Part shown: one piece after another, positions 5,322 through 6,295 of the stretch | How positions within the stretch are numbered: the first letter of the stretch is position 1 | Layout of the letters: each line of letters begins with the position of its first letter | DNA from: an uncultured Pelosinus sp. | Lineage (GTDB): Bacteria > Bacillota > Negativicutes > UMGS1260 | Assembly (NCBI GenBank): GCA_900550105.1 | Contig: URQW01000130.1 | Coordinates: 1 to 6,295, forward strand | Reading direction: 5' to 3' | Length of the DNA stretch: 6,295 bases | Notes under the pieces: generated by a model | Seen by the model: only the letters and a program-made list of their open reading frames with translations | What the model was told of the DNA's origin: nothing | Databases searched by the model: none | Translations under genes and position numbers: made by a program

Positions 5322-6295
5322 TGAATCAAGGGGAAAGAGTTTTACAAGTCCGCGATGTATCGGTAGCACTAACGGGAAAAGCTATTTTATCAAAGATTTC
5401 TTTTGCCGTTTCACCAGGAGAATTTATTGCCATTGTTGGACCAAACGGCGCCGGAAAGAGTACTTTGCTTCGAACGCTTCGCCGATTTTATAAAATGCAA
5501 GCTGGCGAGATTCTGCTTTTTGACAGTGCACTGGAAAGCTTATCGGAAAAAAAACTTGCTGCTTCTATTGCCTATATGCAGCAAGAGCTTCATTTGGGCT
5601 TTGGTTTTACTGTAAAACAAATTGTTTTAACCGGACGGTATCCCTATCTAGCTTGGTGGCAGAACGAAGGCAAGCAAGATCATGAGATTGCCGAAAAATA
5701 TATGGAGTTTATGGGCGTGAGGCAATTTTCCGATCAACCGATGCAATCCCTGTCAGGCGGAGAACGACAGCGCGTCTTATTTGCGAAAGCATTAGCTCAG
5801 GAAACTCCGTTAATTTTTCTTGATGAGCCGACAGCAAATCTGGATTTATTATATCAGGAAGAACTATTTCATTATTGTCAAAGGCTTTGCCAGCAAGGTA
5901 AGACGATTCTGCTTGTGGCGCATGATTTGAAGCTCGCGGCTAAGTATTGTTCGAGAATGCTGCTTATGGAAAAAGGCGAGATCATTGCTGATGGAGTTCC
6001 TGAGACGGTTATTAATGCACATAATCTAGAGGCTACTTACGGTATTCACTCTGCGGTGTTTAAAAATAAGATTACAGGCCATCTCGATATTCACACTTAT
6101 GCGGCGCCAACGAAGCGGAACAAAAAAACAGTTCATGTGATTGGCGGCGGCGGTGCTGCAGCGGAAATTATTCGAGCCTTATATGAAGCAGGTTTTTCTA
6201 TTAGCAGCGGCGTGCTCCATGAGGGCGATACGGATGCCGAAGTATCACAAGCCTTTCACATTGATTGTCTTACCATACCGCCATTTTCCCCCATT
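5321..6295 (+). CDS. BtuD/FecE-type ABC importer ATPase with C-terminal extension (3' end outside window)
   Basis: This ATP-hydrolysing subunit drives the BtuC/FecD-type permease from the cytoplasm. The frame is open from ATG 5321 to the window end, 325 residues with no stop. The ABC domain is complete and intact: Walker A GPNGAGKST (40-48), Q-loop YMQQE (85-89), signature LSGGERQR (144-151), Walker B LIFLDEP (164-170, catalytic Glu169), D-loop NLD (173-175) and switch His201 in VAHD. Importer ATPases of this group usually end at about 250-270 residues. This one continues through a basic linker (TKRNKK, 264-269) into a second segment, VHVIGGGGAAAEIIRAL (271-287), then GVLHEGDTDAEV (297-308) and IPPFSPI (319-325), still open at the edge. 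The start overlaps the permease stop by one base, indicating translational coupling. The extension is not needed for transport in known systems, and its function is unknown to me. Confidence 0.95.
   Translation, partial: MNQGERVLQVRDVSVALTGKAILSKISFAVSPGEFIAIVGPNGAGKSTLLRTLRRFYKMQAGEILLFDSALESLSEKKLAASIAYMQQELHLGFGFTVKQIVLTGRYPYLAWWQNEGKQDHEIAEKYMEFMGVRQFSDQPMQSLSGGERQRVLFAKALAQETPLIFLDEPTANLDLLYQEELFHYCQRLCQQGKTILLVAHDLKLAAKYCSRMLLMEKGEIIADGVPETVINAHNLEATYGIHSAVFKNKITGHLDIHTYAAPTKRNKKTVHVIGGGGAAAEIIRALYEAGFSISSGVLHEGDTDAEVSQAFHIDCLTIPPFSPI
6128..6295 (+). other. Extra C-terminal domain fused to the ABC ATPase (partial)
   Basis: This region encodes ATPase residues 270 to 325 and beyond. It begins with a beta-strand and a Gly-rich loop (VHVIGGGGAAAE), then a helix, a second strand (FSISSGVL) and an acidic GDTDAEV motif, as in a Rossmann-like alpha/beta fold. 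I recall similar tails on other anaerobic Firmicute importer ATPases, but not an assigned function. Confidence 0.6.

Noticed and set aside
5403..5615. Plus-strand open frame of 70 codons inside the ATPase
   Set aside because: It overlaps the Walker A and Q-loop coding region in a different frame, so it is not a gene.
1..6295. Cobalamin riboswitch, tRNA, rRNA, CRISPR array, insertion sequence or long repeat
   Set aside because: Coding sequence fills nearly the whole window and no gap exceeds 33 bp; none of these was seen. Any riboswitch would lie upstream of the receptor, outside the window.

Overview
The window is a single, tightly packed, plus-strand gene cluster for TonB-dependent import of a large metal-containing compound across two membranes. 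It most likely carries a corrinoid/cobalamin, with heme or an iron-siderophore as alternatives. Every gene is on the same strand. Gaps are 33 bp or less, two junctions overlap (exbB/exbD and permease/ATPase), and no terminator or internal promoter is visible, so it reads as one operon cut by both window edges.

Layout: (1) 3-662, C-terminal part of an outer-membrane TonB-dependent receptor; (2) 691-1521, a CbiK-type (anaerobic cobaltochelatase) homologue whose two metal-binding active-site histidines appear to be replaced; (3) 1544-2179 exbB, 2166-2582 exbD and 2588-3316 tonB, the energy-transducing complex; (4) 3338-4295, a BtuF/FecB-type lipoprotein binding protein interrupted by a one-base frameshift near 3756; (5) 4329-5321, a BtuC/FecD-type permease; (6) 5321 to beyond the end, the matching ABC ATPase, which continues past the normal ABC domain into a glycine-rich, nucleotide-fold-like C-terminal extension.

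How it would work: the receptor takes substrate at the outer membrane, ExbB-ExbD-TonB power it with the proton gradient, the lipoprotein hands substrate to the permease/ATPase pair, and the cytoplasmic CbiK-like protein may act on or hold the tetrapyrrole or metal once inside.

Organism: the DNA is moderately AT-rich, with strong purine-rich Shine-Dalgarno sites, two TTG starts and a lipoprotein-type binding protein, all Firmicutes-like. It nevertheless encodes an outer-membrane receptor and TonB. This combination suggests a diderm Firmicute (Negativicutes, for example the Sporomusa/Pelosinus group). That placement is inference from style and content, not from a database search.

Most worth a second look: the CbiK homologue lacking its catalytic histidines, the frameshift in the binding protein, and the fused extension on the ABC ATPase.
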